Part shown: piece by piece, positions 55,301-63,705 of the stretch
Numbering within the stretch: position 1 is the first letter of the stretch
How the letters are laid out: the number at the start of each line of letters is the position of its first letter
Source of the DNA: Pomphorhynchus laevis
Lineage: Eukaryota > Acanthocephala > Palaeacanthocephala > Echinorhynchida > Pomphorhynchidae
Direction of reading: 5' to 3'
Length of the DNA stretch: 64,000 nucleotides
Assembly (NCBI GenBank): GCA_012934845.2
Contig: WNNJ02003430.1
Location: 62,001-126,000, forward strand
Made by a program: the position numbers and the translations under genes
Notes under the pieces: model-generated
What the model saw: only the letters and a program-made list of their open reading frames with translations
The model's database searches: none
Told to the model about the DNA's origin: nothing

Positions 55301-55654
55301 ACGAATACTCATTATCAGCTTTTATGTTACGATCTGATACTCCTTGAAGATCATTGCCTTCATCATGATTATTGACAACCTCGTTGTCTAAATTTTCTTT
55401 CAAGTTTGCTTGGTTGCTGTCGAAGATGGAACGGAAAGGATACAGTGCGGCCAGTTTTTCTAAAACATCATCTCCATTACGGAAGGACCATTCAACCTGT
55501 TTGGTTTCGTCAAGCCAGCATATCGACTCGTTTTCACTCATCTCGTGTTTAAGCAATCTATGTGAAATATGTGAACAAATATTCAAATAGAAAATATTTT
55601 TTGCAATGTTGTCAGGGTTATCTATATTTTCATTTTCGAAAATGAACAGGTAAT
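40328..55654 (-). CDS. Tudor-domain protein gene, at least 9 exons, 5' end missing
   Basis: Minus-strand exons, each with GT/AG borders and matching phase: 55654-55261, 51556-51399, 51345-51225, 49938-49725, 44083-44009, 43956-43824, 43780-43707, 42054-41891, 41566-41481, and a possible last exon 40365-40328. Together they give about 485 residues. The middle exons encode an extended Tudor domain: WVSIYYTDTWHRAIV, TMINVKLVDLGIFATF, PDSLIKFPEQTFQCHILGL. Tudor domains bind methylated arginine, typically on PIWI proteins in germ granules. The usual aromatic D-Y-G is D-L-G here, so the binding cage may be altered. The first known exon ends a domain of similar layout (NIFYLNICSHIS), so an upstream Tudor repeat is likely. 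Introns range from 43 nt to 5.6 kb; a LINE lies antisense in the largest. Confidence 0.85.
41481..41566 (-). CDS. Tudor gene exon
   Basis: 86 nt, TTTTTCTATTCAG acceptor, GTTAGA donor, phase 2 in and 1 out. Reads NTSSDVGSLYNETNGVINHV and QSLFEDD. Confidence 0.78.
41891..42054 (-). CDS. Tudor gene exon
   Basis: 164 nt, AACCTTTAG acceptor, GTAATT donor. Reads STLEYFFNDQLLPNIASSQQ and FDDFIAIENESMRLRQNSSE. A Ser/Asn-rich tail region. Confidence 0.82.
42775..42812. repeat. Perfect hairpin in a Tudor gene intron
   Basis: ATACATCAGGTTTTT (42775-42789) and AAAAACCTGATGTAT (42798-42812) pair without a mismatch around an 8-base loop. Solitary; origin unknown. Confidence 0.7.
43707..43780 (-). CDS. 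Tudor gene exon
   Basis: 74 nt after a 43-nt intron, the shortest in the window. Reads LHHTLDMESSPICSRRPPLP and ends SNRQ; donor GTGGGC. Confidence 0.78.
43824..43956 (-). CDS. Tudor gene exon
   Basis: 133 nt after a 52-nt intron. Reads PYGFKDEIVEQPLPLRLAEL and IEYDGNDDPYVGDDLLNK. Acidic; no known domain. Confidence 0.82.
44009..44083 (-). CDS. Tudor gene exon (end of Tudor core)
   Basis: 25 codons in phase 0, strong TTTTTTCTTACAG acceptor. TFQCHILGLSSKQAYPGLRI continues P-x-Q-x-x-x-C-x-L-x-G of the domain. Confidence 0.85.
45165..49330 (+). mobile_element. CR1-like LINE, nearly full length, antisense in a Tudor intron
   Basis: ORF1 (45171-46241, two breaks) has a PHD-like zinc motif (VECSTSGCQIWTSVTQICDL, then FYCGFCAAK). 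Further on comes an RRM-like block (CVIIANVKES, RLGKISNELKPRLLKVVF, DLSIDDRLRLKEAKSELACR). ORF2 follows: an apurinic-type endonuclease (LKIIYSNIRSLLNKLDEIK near 46463, FTESWLSSS, VVLGDFNMPSVNW near 46856, HSLLDLCLT, GHSDHVV near 47082). RT blocks follow: AGAGPDGLPPVYLR, NYWPISLTCVCCRVLERLIK, HGFRKGYSTTTNL, VIFFDFSKALDSVNH, DVPQGNVLGLILF, LLYADDLKVW (48420-48450), and YKDLGVWVCAD. The C-terminus fades out near 49330. About eight breaks in all, one of them a 93-bp insertion (48622-48714). The domain set is typical of CR1/Rex-type LINEs. Confidence 0.9.
48614..48714 (+). other. Templated 93-bp insertion inside the LINE
   Basis: TTCAATTA occurs at 48614-48621 and 48707-48714. Between them, 48622-48677 repeats 47172-47227 of the same LINE (54 of 56 bases) and 48673-48707 repeats 50131-50165 from outside the LINE (35 of 35). 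The two copied pieces overlap by TTTGA. Removing 93 bp restores a continuous frame, ending Y-K-D-L-G-V. Confidence 0.85.
49636..49665 (-). repeat. Short match to a REL-type 3' UTR
   Basis: AATTTATATTTTAACTCCAA also occurs next to the 3' signature at 51846-51867. A scrap of the same 3' UTR. Confidence 0.4.
49725..49938 (-). CDS. Tudor gene exon (Tudor core)
   Basis: 214 nt, ATGCAG acceptor, GTAATT donor.  Encodes YRDQWVSIYYTDTWHRAIVT, KVLSQTMINVKLVDLGIFAT and FPLSAMHPLPDSLIKFPEQ. These are the W-x-R-A and V-x-V-D-x-G strands plus the L-P-x-x-x-x-x-x-P-x-Q helix that mark the fold. The longer ORF in another frame over this place is a shadow. Confidence 0.88.
50640..51115 (-). repeat. Dispersed hairpin repeat, two adjacent copies
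   Basis: Two minus-strand copies lie head to tail (about 50640-50830 and 50835-51115) in a Tudor intron, each with GCTATGTTG, CCTGAT-ACATAGCAGTT and TGATACATC-TCTGTTATTTA. Together with the plus-strand copies they define the family's full length of about 400 bp. Confidence 0.7.
51225..51345 (-). CDS. Tudor gene exon (start of extended Tudor domain)
   Basis: 121 nt separated from the previous exon by a 53-nt intron. Reads SKFQCVLVTNPDDDNISVVQ and NDCYRTMNDWV, the V-T-x-x-x-x-x-N-x-x-V-x-L opening of extended Tudor domains. Confidence 0.8.
51399..51556 (-). CDS. Tudor gene exon (acidic linker)
   Basis: 158 nt, ATCTTTAG acceptor, GTATAA donor, phase 2 in and phase 1 out. Reads LPKCASSEAMPDEYTAPEDS and QFDDLDIDDLCAKLKSLIAS, an acidic linker before the Tudor domain. 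Confidence 0.8.
51780..51880 (-). mobile_element. REL-type retroelement 3' terminus, near identical to copy C
   Basis: On the minus strand GGCCCATTTGCGGGAACC (51843-51826) is followed by TATATTAATGTAATAATATT and TATAATAAAAAA, which repeats the 3' end of copy C (16336-16387) with one difference. Only UTR is present. It lies in the first known Tudor intron. Confidence 0.65.
52465..52745 (-). repeat. Dispersed hairpin repeat, minus copy
   Basis: From GGAATAGGGTCGAAGCATAA through ACCTCTAATCCTTATTCTGA and TACATCGTCTGTTAT to the head ATACGTACACTCAGTAAGAT, with a 25-bp internal disturbance. Confidence 0.65.
52935..53405. repeat. Foldback element with arms of about 200 bp
   Basis: Left arm 52945-53150 and right arm 53195-53400 are inverted copies: TCTTACATTTTACAAATTTA against CAATTTGTAAAATGTAAGAC, GATCACTCGACTC against GAGTCGAGTGATC, and CACTACATTTCATTATTGGTGAAC against its inverted diverged match. 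The centre is near 53175. The right arm carries a permuted hammerhead-like module at 53316-53363; the left arm has a weaker one at 52979-53027 (minus). Confidence 0.85.
53640..54360 (+). mobile_element. CR1/L2-like LINE 3' end
   Basis: Starts at VFLGFHFDNRLSLKPF (near 53658), continues with STLILRNLRQVRRLID and ends with the family tail RSFVVAAPLLWNQLPIHIRQ (54147 on). About four breaks. The 3' UTR hairpin is at 54309-54339, followed by an ATT-rich tail. It sits antisense in the first known Tudor intron. Confidence 0.8.
54309..54339 (+). other. LINE 3' UTR hairpin (second copy)
   Basis: TGTAA, then the stem GCGTGCA / TGCACGC with a TTT loop, then ATTTGCCAC. Flanks equal those at 8681-8709, while the stem sequence differs and still pairs fully. 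Confidence 0.65.
54490..54840. repeat. Relative of the 53-kb foldback element
   Basis: Shares TACGTTTCACGTTTCG, GACGATCACTCGACTCGTC, TTACATTTTGCAAATTTAAT and ATCATCAGCAACTGATCCAA with 52935-53405. Hammerhead-like boxes lie on the minus strand at 54790-54836, with stem III AGGT/ACGT, and a perfect ACGT-GAA-ACGT stem at 54543-54556. Confidence 0.65.
55261..55654 (-). CDS. Tudor gene exon, most upstream one found
   Basis: 394 nt, entered in phase 1 after a CTAAG acceptor and left in phase 2 at a GTAAGA donor. Reads YLFIFENENIDNPDNIAKNI ... NICSHISHRLLKHEMSENES ... DDVLEKLAALYPF, then an acidic Asn-rich linker. The acceptor choice (55655-55656) rests on an in-frame stop just upstream. Confidence 0.75.
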
Positions 55655-57200
55655 CTTAGGTTAAAAATTTTCTGTATATTGTAGAATCCCATGCAAGGAG
55701 AAGCAAATAGTCTGCGATGCATACAAGATACTAGAATACAGTCTGTTAATTTAAGACGATGAAATATTCTCGTATTTGCAGTATTTTGTTACAGATAAAG
55801 ATATGATTTCCATAACACTTTCAGGTGCAGTATTTTCTTTCTGTTGTTGAACACTGCAGCTCTTGTGCTAATATATCACCTCCGCTAAATACGGAACATA
55901 TACTTTATCTTTACATGCACGCAGATTTATTAAAGTCTGTCGCGAATACATTATCAGATTTGGTGTGTATGTAAGGATTACAAAAGAAAGCAAAGATCAA
56001 ATTCGTTACTGTGCCAGTAGGCAAGCGCAGATGTTTGCTGTTAATGTAAATCCGAAAGTCAAATTAAGCGAAATAGCGGACTGATGAGATATAAGGCCAT
56101 TTAAAAAGATAGAGAGCGAGCAATTGAAAGACAACTACAGCAAGGTGGCAACTCGACAAAACATCTTCCTTAAAGAAACTTGCTATGCTGCGAGCGCAGC
56201 GGGGTAATAAATGCAGCTGCTTAATCACTCTCTTTGTGATTACCAAATCCTGGGACTCAACGCTGATGCCTTTCCCTTTAATTCGTCAAAGTACCTGCAG
56301 GAGATTTATATAAAGCTAACGATATGATGGTGTTGTAATGCGTTTAAATAGCAAATGTTATTACTAGCGACACCTGGAATGATTGATTATTGATGTGTTG
56401 TGCCCAGGAGGGAACCGCATCAAAGATGGTGAATCCAATTAGAAAATGATTAATCTAGGTATGTTGCTAATAAGATCGATGGTATACCGAAAGTTTGCGC
56501 AACTTTTAAGTGATCTGCTGACATGCAACCTTTTATTGTGACATGTTTCCATGCGAAAGTGTGGAAGCTGTGTGTCTAATTGTTGCTCTCATGCAGACTA
56601 CCGCCAGCTATCACCGTTACTGCAGCGTTCTTCTTACGTTGTTATGTAACGCTTCATATCCCGAATGAAGCGTGACATATCCCGCAGCTATGGTTCGATC
56701 ATGAACTATTGAAATGATCCCTTGCTCGCTCGGGTTCTCGAAACTTAAACGGATAGATGAAATTGTTCTTATGCAAAGTCGGATAAGGAGATGATTTCGT
56801 GGGGGAGAAGAAAAGAGGCGCAACTCATAGCAGAGTTGCGTCGTCGTTGTTGGCTCTCGTTTGCCAAACGTTTGGATGTCGTTTGCCAAAAGTTTTTTGT
56901 TTATTTTTAGATTTTTGTTTACAATTTGTAACAGTTAAATGACAACACGCACGGAATGTCAACGACGAGAATAATTTCTTTACAGTTTGAAAAGTGACTG
57001 TTCTCCTTTGCTGACCAAGAGATGGTAATTAGAGCAAATTACCTAGGAAATTACTGGAGAGGAGAAACGGGAGCAAATTACCTCTAATTGGAGATTACTG
57101 GAGAGGAAGAGCGGGATTGAAATTGAGAGTGCTGCAACTAAGTAAGTTGCATTATGACGGTGAGAAAGTGAGGACAAATGAGATCTTCAAACAATATGTT
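55655..57200. other. GC-richer region upstream of the Tudor gene, gene content unresolved
   Basis: Base composition is less AT-rich than the surroundings, and short open frames exist on both strands (for example RYCASRQAQMFAVNVNPKVK near 56003-56062 on the plus strand, and FFKEDVLSSCHLAVVVFQ on the minus). No domain was recognised and none joins the Tudor exon in phase. Small hairpins (CGCAACTC/GAGTTGCG near 56820; ACGCTTCAT/ATGAAGCGT near 56650) and an imperfect 45-bp tandem duplication (57030-57115) are present. Confidence 0.4.
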
Positions 57201-57619
57201 TACAAAGACCTATGTGTGTTTATACATTGGACTATTCAAAGATCCACATGCTCCTTGAATTGATGCGATAAATTTGCTTTTATTCTGCTAAATCGAAGAG
57301 TAGAAATCATATGTTCAATATTTGATCTATCTAGTCTTCAAGAAAAATGTCAGTTTTACCTATTTTGATCTTAGATTACAATCATTTTAAAAGATGAAAC
57401 GTTACAAAAAAACATTACTTTAAAAATAAGCAAGCCATTATCTTAAATTCAATAAGTATTATCTTAGATGTTTTTAAGGAGGAATGTTAACGTATTGGCG
57501 TGGATAAAAGCAGGAATCATTTACTAAATCAATTTCATACATATAATAATTAACTAAAATTTGTACTTAAATTAGCATACATATTAAAATCGATCTAATA
57601 AATATGTGAATTTAATATA

Positions 57620-57800
57620 ATGTAAGCATTTTTTATATAATGTAAACATTTTATAATGTAAACATTATATAATGTAAACATTATATAATGTAAACATTAT
57701 ATAATGTAAACATTATATAATGTAAACATTATATAATGTAAACATTATATAATGTAAACATTATATAATGTAAACATTTTATAATGTAAACATTATATAA
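57620..57800. repeat. 16-bp minisatellite with a GTAAACA word per unit
   Basis: Unit GTAAACATTATATAAT. GTAAACA falls at 57658, 57674, 57690, 57706, 57722, 57738, 57754, 57770 and 57786, exactly 16 apart, with another at 57632 and a variant at 57622. GTAAACA is a forkhead-type binding word. Confidence 0.92.
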
Positions 57801-58440
57801 TTACATCATATTATATTATGTAGTATAATATACTGTTTATCCGTTCATATCAACATTTTGTTTCTTCCTTGTCTAGACGATACCGGTCTCATCGTTCATA
57901 AAAGTATTAATGAACTTAAAGTGTTAAAAACTTAAAGTGTTACTAACTAATAAATTGTTAATTAACAATTAACCATTAATGACGTCTAATGACCTCTAAT
58001 TCTTATTACATCAATGACCTCTAATTCTTATTCTGATTGGATTAATTTAACTACAGAGTGTTCTGCTGAAGTATGAAATTTCTATTTTTATTTTCCCTTG
58101 GTAATTAAATTCAACGATGAATCTACGAAATGTTCGATAAAGAACGACGAGCTTGGAGCTTACGAAATAGAGCAGCAACTCGAGTTACAGTAACTCGTCT
58201 TCCACTCTTGTTGATAAATCACATGTCTAAAGAGGCAAACCCGTGTTCGAGTCCTGGTAATGCGAAATGTATGGATTTCTTTCGCAGCCATTTGAATTGG
58301 CCTTTGCATCAAAGGAATCAAGTAATTTTTAAAAGACAAAAATGCTTGTCACCAGATTGCTACTGACTGTTCAGATATGCTGCTCAATATAAACAATACT
58401 TAACATACAAACAACCCATAAACAAACTGACTATGTCCTG
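57800..58440. other. AT-rich stretch; no supported gene
   Basis: Contains a short tail piece of the dispersed repeat (GACCTCTAATTCTTATTCTG, about 58014-58035) and a 78-codon plus-strand ORF (58130-58366) with no recognised domain. Confidence 0.4.
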
Positions 58441-59060
58441 AGTTCGTTTTCTGTCGGTGCTCCTTTGATGTTTAAATGTCATTGAAATTCGACGTGAAAA
58501 TCCATGATTTAATGACATATTAACAACATAAAATTCAATAAATTTATAATCAAAAACTGATTACTAAATACCTCACTTATCGCATTTTGTACATAAATTT
58601 TGTAAATACATTTGTAAATAATTATCATAATTAATACTAATTAATATTAATATCAAATAAATATAATATTTCCCCTTTTCTGGATTTCTTATAGTGTCAC
58701 AATCCGTATTCACTTGCCTGATAGTTGTTTAGCTAATGAATAAAAATAAAAAATATATATTTTTTAGAAAAATATTAATAAATGATATTAAATATTAAAA
58801 TTGATAAAGACTTGGCTAAAATATTTATCAATCTATTGGTAACAACCGAATAATACTGATTGGTTTTAACATTCATGGGAGTAAGCCAAATATAAATTAG
58901 TTATTTATTTTTGACCTGAGGTCGTTTTCTGTCAGTGCTCCTTTGATATTTAAATATAATCTAAATTCGGTAGCATAACAATTTGTCTTCTTGCAGTTCA
59001 TTGTGTTCTGTCTGTGCTCCTTTGATGTTTAAATGTCATTGAAATTCGGTAATATAATAA
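58440..59060 (+). repeat. Three copies of a 55-bp repeat
   Basis: GT-TTCTGTC-GTGCTCCTTTGAT-TTTAAAT-T.. ends AAATTCG at about 58445-58493, 58924-58970 and 59003-59050. The stretch between is AT-rich and featureless. Confidence 0.75.
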
Positions 59061-59061
59061 T

Positions 59062-59430
59062 ATAATAGTAATGAAGATTGAACTGGCTTCATCATAGGGT
59101 GCCCTACGTCTTTCGTCAACGCGACCTTGTGGCTTTAGCCTGTGCTTACAGAGAAGTCAATAGAAAGTGCATGCTCGAGGTTTGAACCCCGTACATAGAG
59201 TTTGCAATGCACACGCCTTTACCATTTATATTACTATTAATTTATAGCCCCAGTGTCAGAATGGTGGTAGCGTGTGAATTGCAAACTCTATGTACGGGGT
59301 TCAAACCTCGAGCATGGCCTTTCTCTTGACTTCTCTGTACACTCGTCAAAGTCACAAGGTCGCGTTGTTGAAAGACGTAGGGGCACCTGATGATGAAGCG
59401 GGTTCACTCTTCATTACTATTAATTTATAA
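59062..59430. repeat. Foldback element with tRNA-like internal module
   Basis: Arms 59065-59213 and 59275-59425 are inverted copies: AGTAATGAAG / CTTCATTACT at the ends, CCTACGTCTTTC / GAAAGACGTAGG, GCTCGAGGTTTGAACCCCGT / ACGGGGTTCAAACCTCGAGC inside. The sequence TGGTGGTAGCG ... GGGGTTCAAACCTCG (59262-59312) resembles tRNA A and B boxes, as in tRNA-derived SINEs, but no cloverleaf forms. The right arm also has GAAA-GACGTAGG ... CTGATGA, as in the hammerhead-like modules. Confidence 0.8.
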
Positions 59431-59439
59431 TAGTAATAT

Positions 59440-60295
59440 AAATTACATAGAGGTATAACAATTTGCCTTTTCACAGTTCAAAGCGAAACTTGGTGTATTC
59501 GTTTATATTTTGTTTCGTGAATTAATCATATCAAACAGCTACTACCTTAAATTTCTTCAGTTAATGACCTCTTAAAATTTGAAAAATTAAAGACGTACTA
59601 AGTGTCAATTTTAATCCTCTTTTAAGGAGTAGTCGTTAAACTTTTATCATGAAATAAATGCAAATGTTATATAATTAAAATGACATCACGTTATTATCTA
59701 TAGCATATTATTTTTATATAAAAATATGTATTTTTGTATTCATTTTTATATAAACAGTATTTTTTATATTCATATAAAATTAGATAGATCTTATAAATAT
59801 TATATTTTTACAAAGGTTCAAGACACAATGTGTTTAGAAAAGATAAAAATTACTCGACTGATAAAGATGAGGAGCAAATATTTAAAATAACTTGTAATTT
59901 CGATAACCCCGTCAATATGCAAACCAAACGTTGCTAATGTTAAAACGTAAAGTAATTAAATAACTTATAGAAGAAAGTATACAATAAAACAATGCCTGAT
60001 GAAATAAATAGTTATATAAACTTTTGAATTTATTGATTAAAAATTTTTGACGCTTACTGCTGGATGATGAGTAATGGACTCAAAATTTTTGTTTTACTCA
60101 TATGTACTGAGCAAAGCAACTTTTATCAAAGCTTTCAATACAAGAAAGAAATAATTACTGAAGATATTCTCTTTGGTTTTCTAAATAATGATGGACAAAC
60201 CCCATTTTTAATAATTAATTAAATGATCAATTAAACGTCTTAAGGTAAATTCGAATTGTTAATTATATATGGTTTCGATCTTCACTTGGATATTT
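59440..60295. other. AT-rich stretch, nothing recognised
   Basis: No coding frame, RNA or repeat border can be supported. Confidence 0.5.
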
Positions 60296-60740
60296 CCGGC
60301 TTTTGGCAACATCTACGATTATGAAACTGGTGCTTGTTAGCTCCCGGGGTACAGTTTTACACGTTCTGCCTTTAAATTATAAAAATGTATCCAATGAAGG
60401 GATCCTATGAGAAAGCAACCAACGACAGCAATTAAAATTCCTGCCGAATAAAATTAGGATGATCCGGAAAGCACGTTGTTAGTTTAAAGAGGCTATGCCC
60501 ATGCTACTACGTTATCGAATTCTTAGAGATGCCTTTTAAATATATCACAAGGCAGCCGAAACGACTGATGGTAGTTCCCGATACTGATAAGTGCTGCCGG
60601 CTACCATCATATCGTATAGGAGTGATAACGAAGTCTGATCTGCTTGTAATCAAACTCCGGTTTTTGACAAAATTCTTGATTATAAAACTGTAGCTTGTAA
60701 GCTCCCGGAGCACAGTGTGAACAATTCAGCTCTGAAACTG
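60296..60740. repeat. Direct repeat pair around a hammerhead-like module
   Basis: GATTATGAAACTGGTGCTTG (60317 on) with GTTAGCTCCCGGGGTACAGT recurs as GATTATAAAACTGTAGCTTG and TAAGCTCCCGGAGCACAGTG (60678 on). Between them GGCAGC-C-GAAAC (60551-60562) and CTGATAA-GT-GCTGCC (60584-60598) form a permuted hammerhead-like module. Confidence 0.65.
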
Positions 60741-61175
60741 CATATATAAATATATATTTCTAAAATGATCAGATTGAAACTGTGGCGAACTACATCGATT
60801 TACCCAAGTGTGCGCTCAGTAATCCAATGAACTCAAACCATGCGTAATCGAACGCAAAGCACAACGCTAGACACGTGTTTCGTCTTTACAGGACACTTCA
60901 GTAGCGTGAACATGACTCTTATCCAATGACACCTTAACACACACTGAAACAAATCTATGTGGTTCTCTGCTGACCTATAAATAGATTCAATTATATTTTG
61001 TTAAAGTATTAATTGAAAAGCAGCTCAGGATCCATGAGGGACTCCATTTATATTTCTAAAATATTCAGATTGAAACTGAACATTTTGAAACTGAAATAGA
61101 TGTAGTTCGCCCCAGTTTCAATCTGAACATTTTAGAAATATAAATGGAATCCCTCATGGATTCTGGGATGCTATT
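60740..61175. repeat. Nested hairpin element
   Basis: GGATCCATGAGGGACTCCAT and TTATATTTCTAAAATATTCA (61028-61067) are inverted at 61109-61165. A further inverted match pairs 60768-60797 (CAGATTGAAACTGTGGCGAA) with 61087-61128. Confidence 0.8.
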
Positions 61176-61248
61176 TAATTTATACTTTATATAAATCTTT
61201 GGGTAGGTGTTTGAATCAAGCATATTCTTCAGCTTGCAAACTCTCGTC

Positions 61249-61395
61249 ACTCCTAGACAGTCATGTGATAGCCGGCAGCCATGGTCAGTAAGATGAACTA
61301 TCACACGCCGTTTCGGCTGCCTCTGTGACATTGTGAAAATGCATTTCCGACATCTAGCTTAAATTGTTGGTGGCATTAGCTCTTAAATCCGACAA
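61249..61395 (-). repeat. Short element with permuted hammerhead-like module
   Basis: Minus strand: GGCAGCC-GAAAC (61321-61310) and CTGACCAT-GGCTGCC (61288-61274), a 7-bp stem framing a degenerate CTGATGA box. Downstream words are shared with the repeat at 31690-31870. Confidence 0.5.
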
Positions 61396-61589
61396 TTTGC
61401 AATACAGACTATCATTAACCATCAGAGGATCAAACTTTTGGATGCTTGACTGTAAGAAACCGATATTGAGTGGATCAAAATTGTACTGTAGCACTGAAAA
61501 AGGATCTATCGAAAGGTCCGAAACTTTTGCCAAAATAAAATAAAACTTGCTTTAAGTTCTGATTCCAACAATTACTTGATATATATAGC

Positions 61590-62012
61590 ATCAAAGATGC
61601 TTGATAACAGCGGTCCAGGATTCCATTGGAATACGGCAATATGTTGAAAGCTGCTGTCGGTAATTGACTGGACACCACTTAACTAAAGCGTAGTCCAGTC
61701 GTCTTAGATGACGACTTGACTATACTAGACGTCTGAGATGACCGGTAGCGCTCATCCGGTAGAGCATTTCCGATAAATGGCTTAAGTTCCAGTGGCAAAA
61801 AGCTCGTAAATGCCTTTTTTCAAAAGTCACTCAGTCAGCCGAAACGTCATCAATATGGCTCATACTACTGATGAGCGTTGCCTGTCATCTCAGACGTCTA
61901 GTAGTGGCGAATAGTTTGCTGATCGTTGAGTGTAGTCCAGTCAATTACTGACAGCAGCTTTCAACATATTGCCGTGCTCCAATGGAATCCTGGACCGTTG
62001 TTATCAAGTAAA
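61590..62012. repeat. Foldback element with tRNA-like A box
   Basis: Arms 61599-61673 and 61931-62009 are inverted copies (GATAACAGCGGTCCAGGATT against AATCCTGGACCGTTGTTATC; GCAGCTTTCAACATATTGCC). Inside, GGTAGCGCTCATCCGGTAGA GC then ATTTCCGATAAATGG (61742-61780) resembles a tRNA D arm and anticodon arm; the B box (GTTCCAGTGGC) is degenerate. GAAACG (61841) and CTGATGA (61868-61874) add a loose hammerhead-like pair. Confidence 0.75.
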
Positions 62013-63695
62013 CGGTGGAAGCGGACATAACTGGGTTTTATGATCTCATACTACACAAAATATATACACATATATAGGGGGTATGTAATTTGTTGTCATG
62101 AAAGAAGGATTCAGTAGCTTGTTTTCAATTCCAAAGTCACCTTGTGTGAACTAGCAGCATCCATTAAAGGATCATCAGTCCCCATTATAATAGATCTTCA
62201 TGATATCATATGAACAAAATGATAAGCATGTCAGTGTGTATCTCGGACAAAGCAGTTTCTGTGGATCATGATGAACGATTTCATATATTGTGTGAAATCT
62301 GATAATCCTGGATTCATAGCCTAGCAGTCAAGAGCGCAAGCAAAATAAGAAAAGCGACAGCTCTAATCTCGGATGAGTCAAATTTCGAAAGGAGTTTGTT
62401 AGTGAGAGTGTATTTGTTTATTTTCTTTGACAAAGAATAAAAAAAATAAAAATATTGACTTATCGTACATATTAATTATTTATAAATAAATATTTTACTT
62501 CCGGAAACAAATATATACCGTTGAAACTGTCTCCTTTTAAAATAAATGTTGGATCGAATTGATAAACAGTTCGAGAGTGGTTCTCTCTATATGTCAACAA
62601 TGACTCCCCTACCTTTTTATAGAATTAATTTATTCTGATTTATTATGCCACATCTTTCTGATTACATCAAAATTATCAACTAACATTTATTCTTTATATA
62701 TTGTATTAAATTACCGTTTCATCTATTGCTGAAAACAAATGCTTATTAGTGAAAATTATGCTTAAATCGATATCACGCAGCCGAGAGTCGATTGGACCAT
62801 CGCACAGATAGCGTTATAGGAAATAATAAAGATCAGCAGCATGTGATAGGACGACATATTTCAATAATATTGCATAATTTTATTTTCAGCTGTACTCAGC
62901 TCTCTCGGCAAAAATGTACAGTCACAAATCAACTTATGTTATCTTTGTTGATAAATAATAGATTGACGATTGAAATAATTTTACCTTTTAATAAATCTTT
63001 ATAATTTGTTACAGTTTCTAAATAACTAATTTTAAATATAAACTTACTTTATTTACAACGATATTTTTGTCACTTATATAAAAATTATAGTGTCACAACG
63101 ACAAAAATGTCAATGTGATTGAATTTAGTGCATAAAACTGGGCTAAAAATGAATATTCACAAAATTTATAGATCGAATGATATATGTTTTAATGAATTAT
63201 CATCTAAATTACACAGAATATTTAAATTTAATTTCGGGATTTGAAAATATACAAAATAAATTTAATTTAATATGTTTTAATAATGTGATATTAACAAAAA
63301 GCGATTTAATAAACAATATTTATTTATAAAATTATATAAATAAAATAATATAATTATTAATATTATATAATATTAATTATTATTAATAATAATTAATAAA
63401 CAAGACTTATCAATAAATTGGAATTACTATGAGAAGTGTCGATACTTTCGTAAACAATTGCATAATTATAGAAATATTCAATTACATTTATTTTATCGTT
63501 TACTCATCTAATGAGTATATTGGATAAGTAAAAATTAATAATTTATATAATATTAAGCAAGTTTGTTTATATATATATATAAACCTTAATCATGATTCAT
63601 AAATAAGGCTAAACTTGTCAAGATCTTATCTTGATGTAATTATAGATGAAATAAGTTATAACTGGAAAACGATAAGTGTTTAGTATTCTTAGATA
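62013..63695. other. AT-rich stretch, no supported gene
   Basis: A tRNA-like patch near 62320-62385 (TAGCAGTCAAGAGCGCAAGC) could be a decayed SINE head. The 70-codon ORF at 62792-63004 has no recognised domain. The remainder is low-complexity AT DNA. Confidence 0.45.
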
Positions 63696-63705
63696 AATAT
63701 TTATA

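Noticed and set aside
55930-56084. Plus-strand open frame ending VNPKVKLSEIAD
   Set aside because: Has no start codon or splice partner that I could find and no family match; kept only as part of the unresolved block.
57620-57800. Regularly spaced repeats as a possible CRISPR array
   Set aside because: Units are contiguous 16-bp repeats without unique spacers, in an animal genome; it is a minisatellite.
58130-58366. 78-codon ORF and a tRNA-like GTGTTCGAGTCCTGG
   Set aside because: No domain in the ORF; a B-box-like word without a matching A box or cloverleaf is not enough for a tRNA gene or SINE.
62320-62385. tRNA-like patch TAGCAGTCAAGAGCG
   Set aside because: No acceptor stem or good B box; at most a decayed SINE head.
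62792-63004. 70-codon plus-strand ORF
   Set aside because: No recognised domain and no splice-linked partner found.
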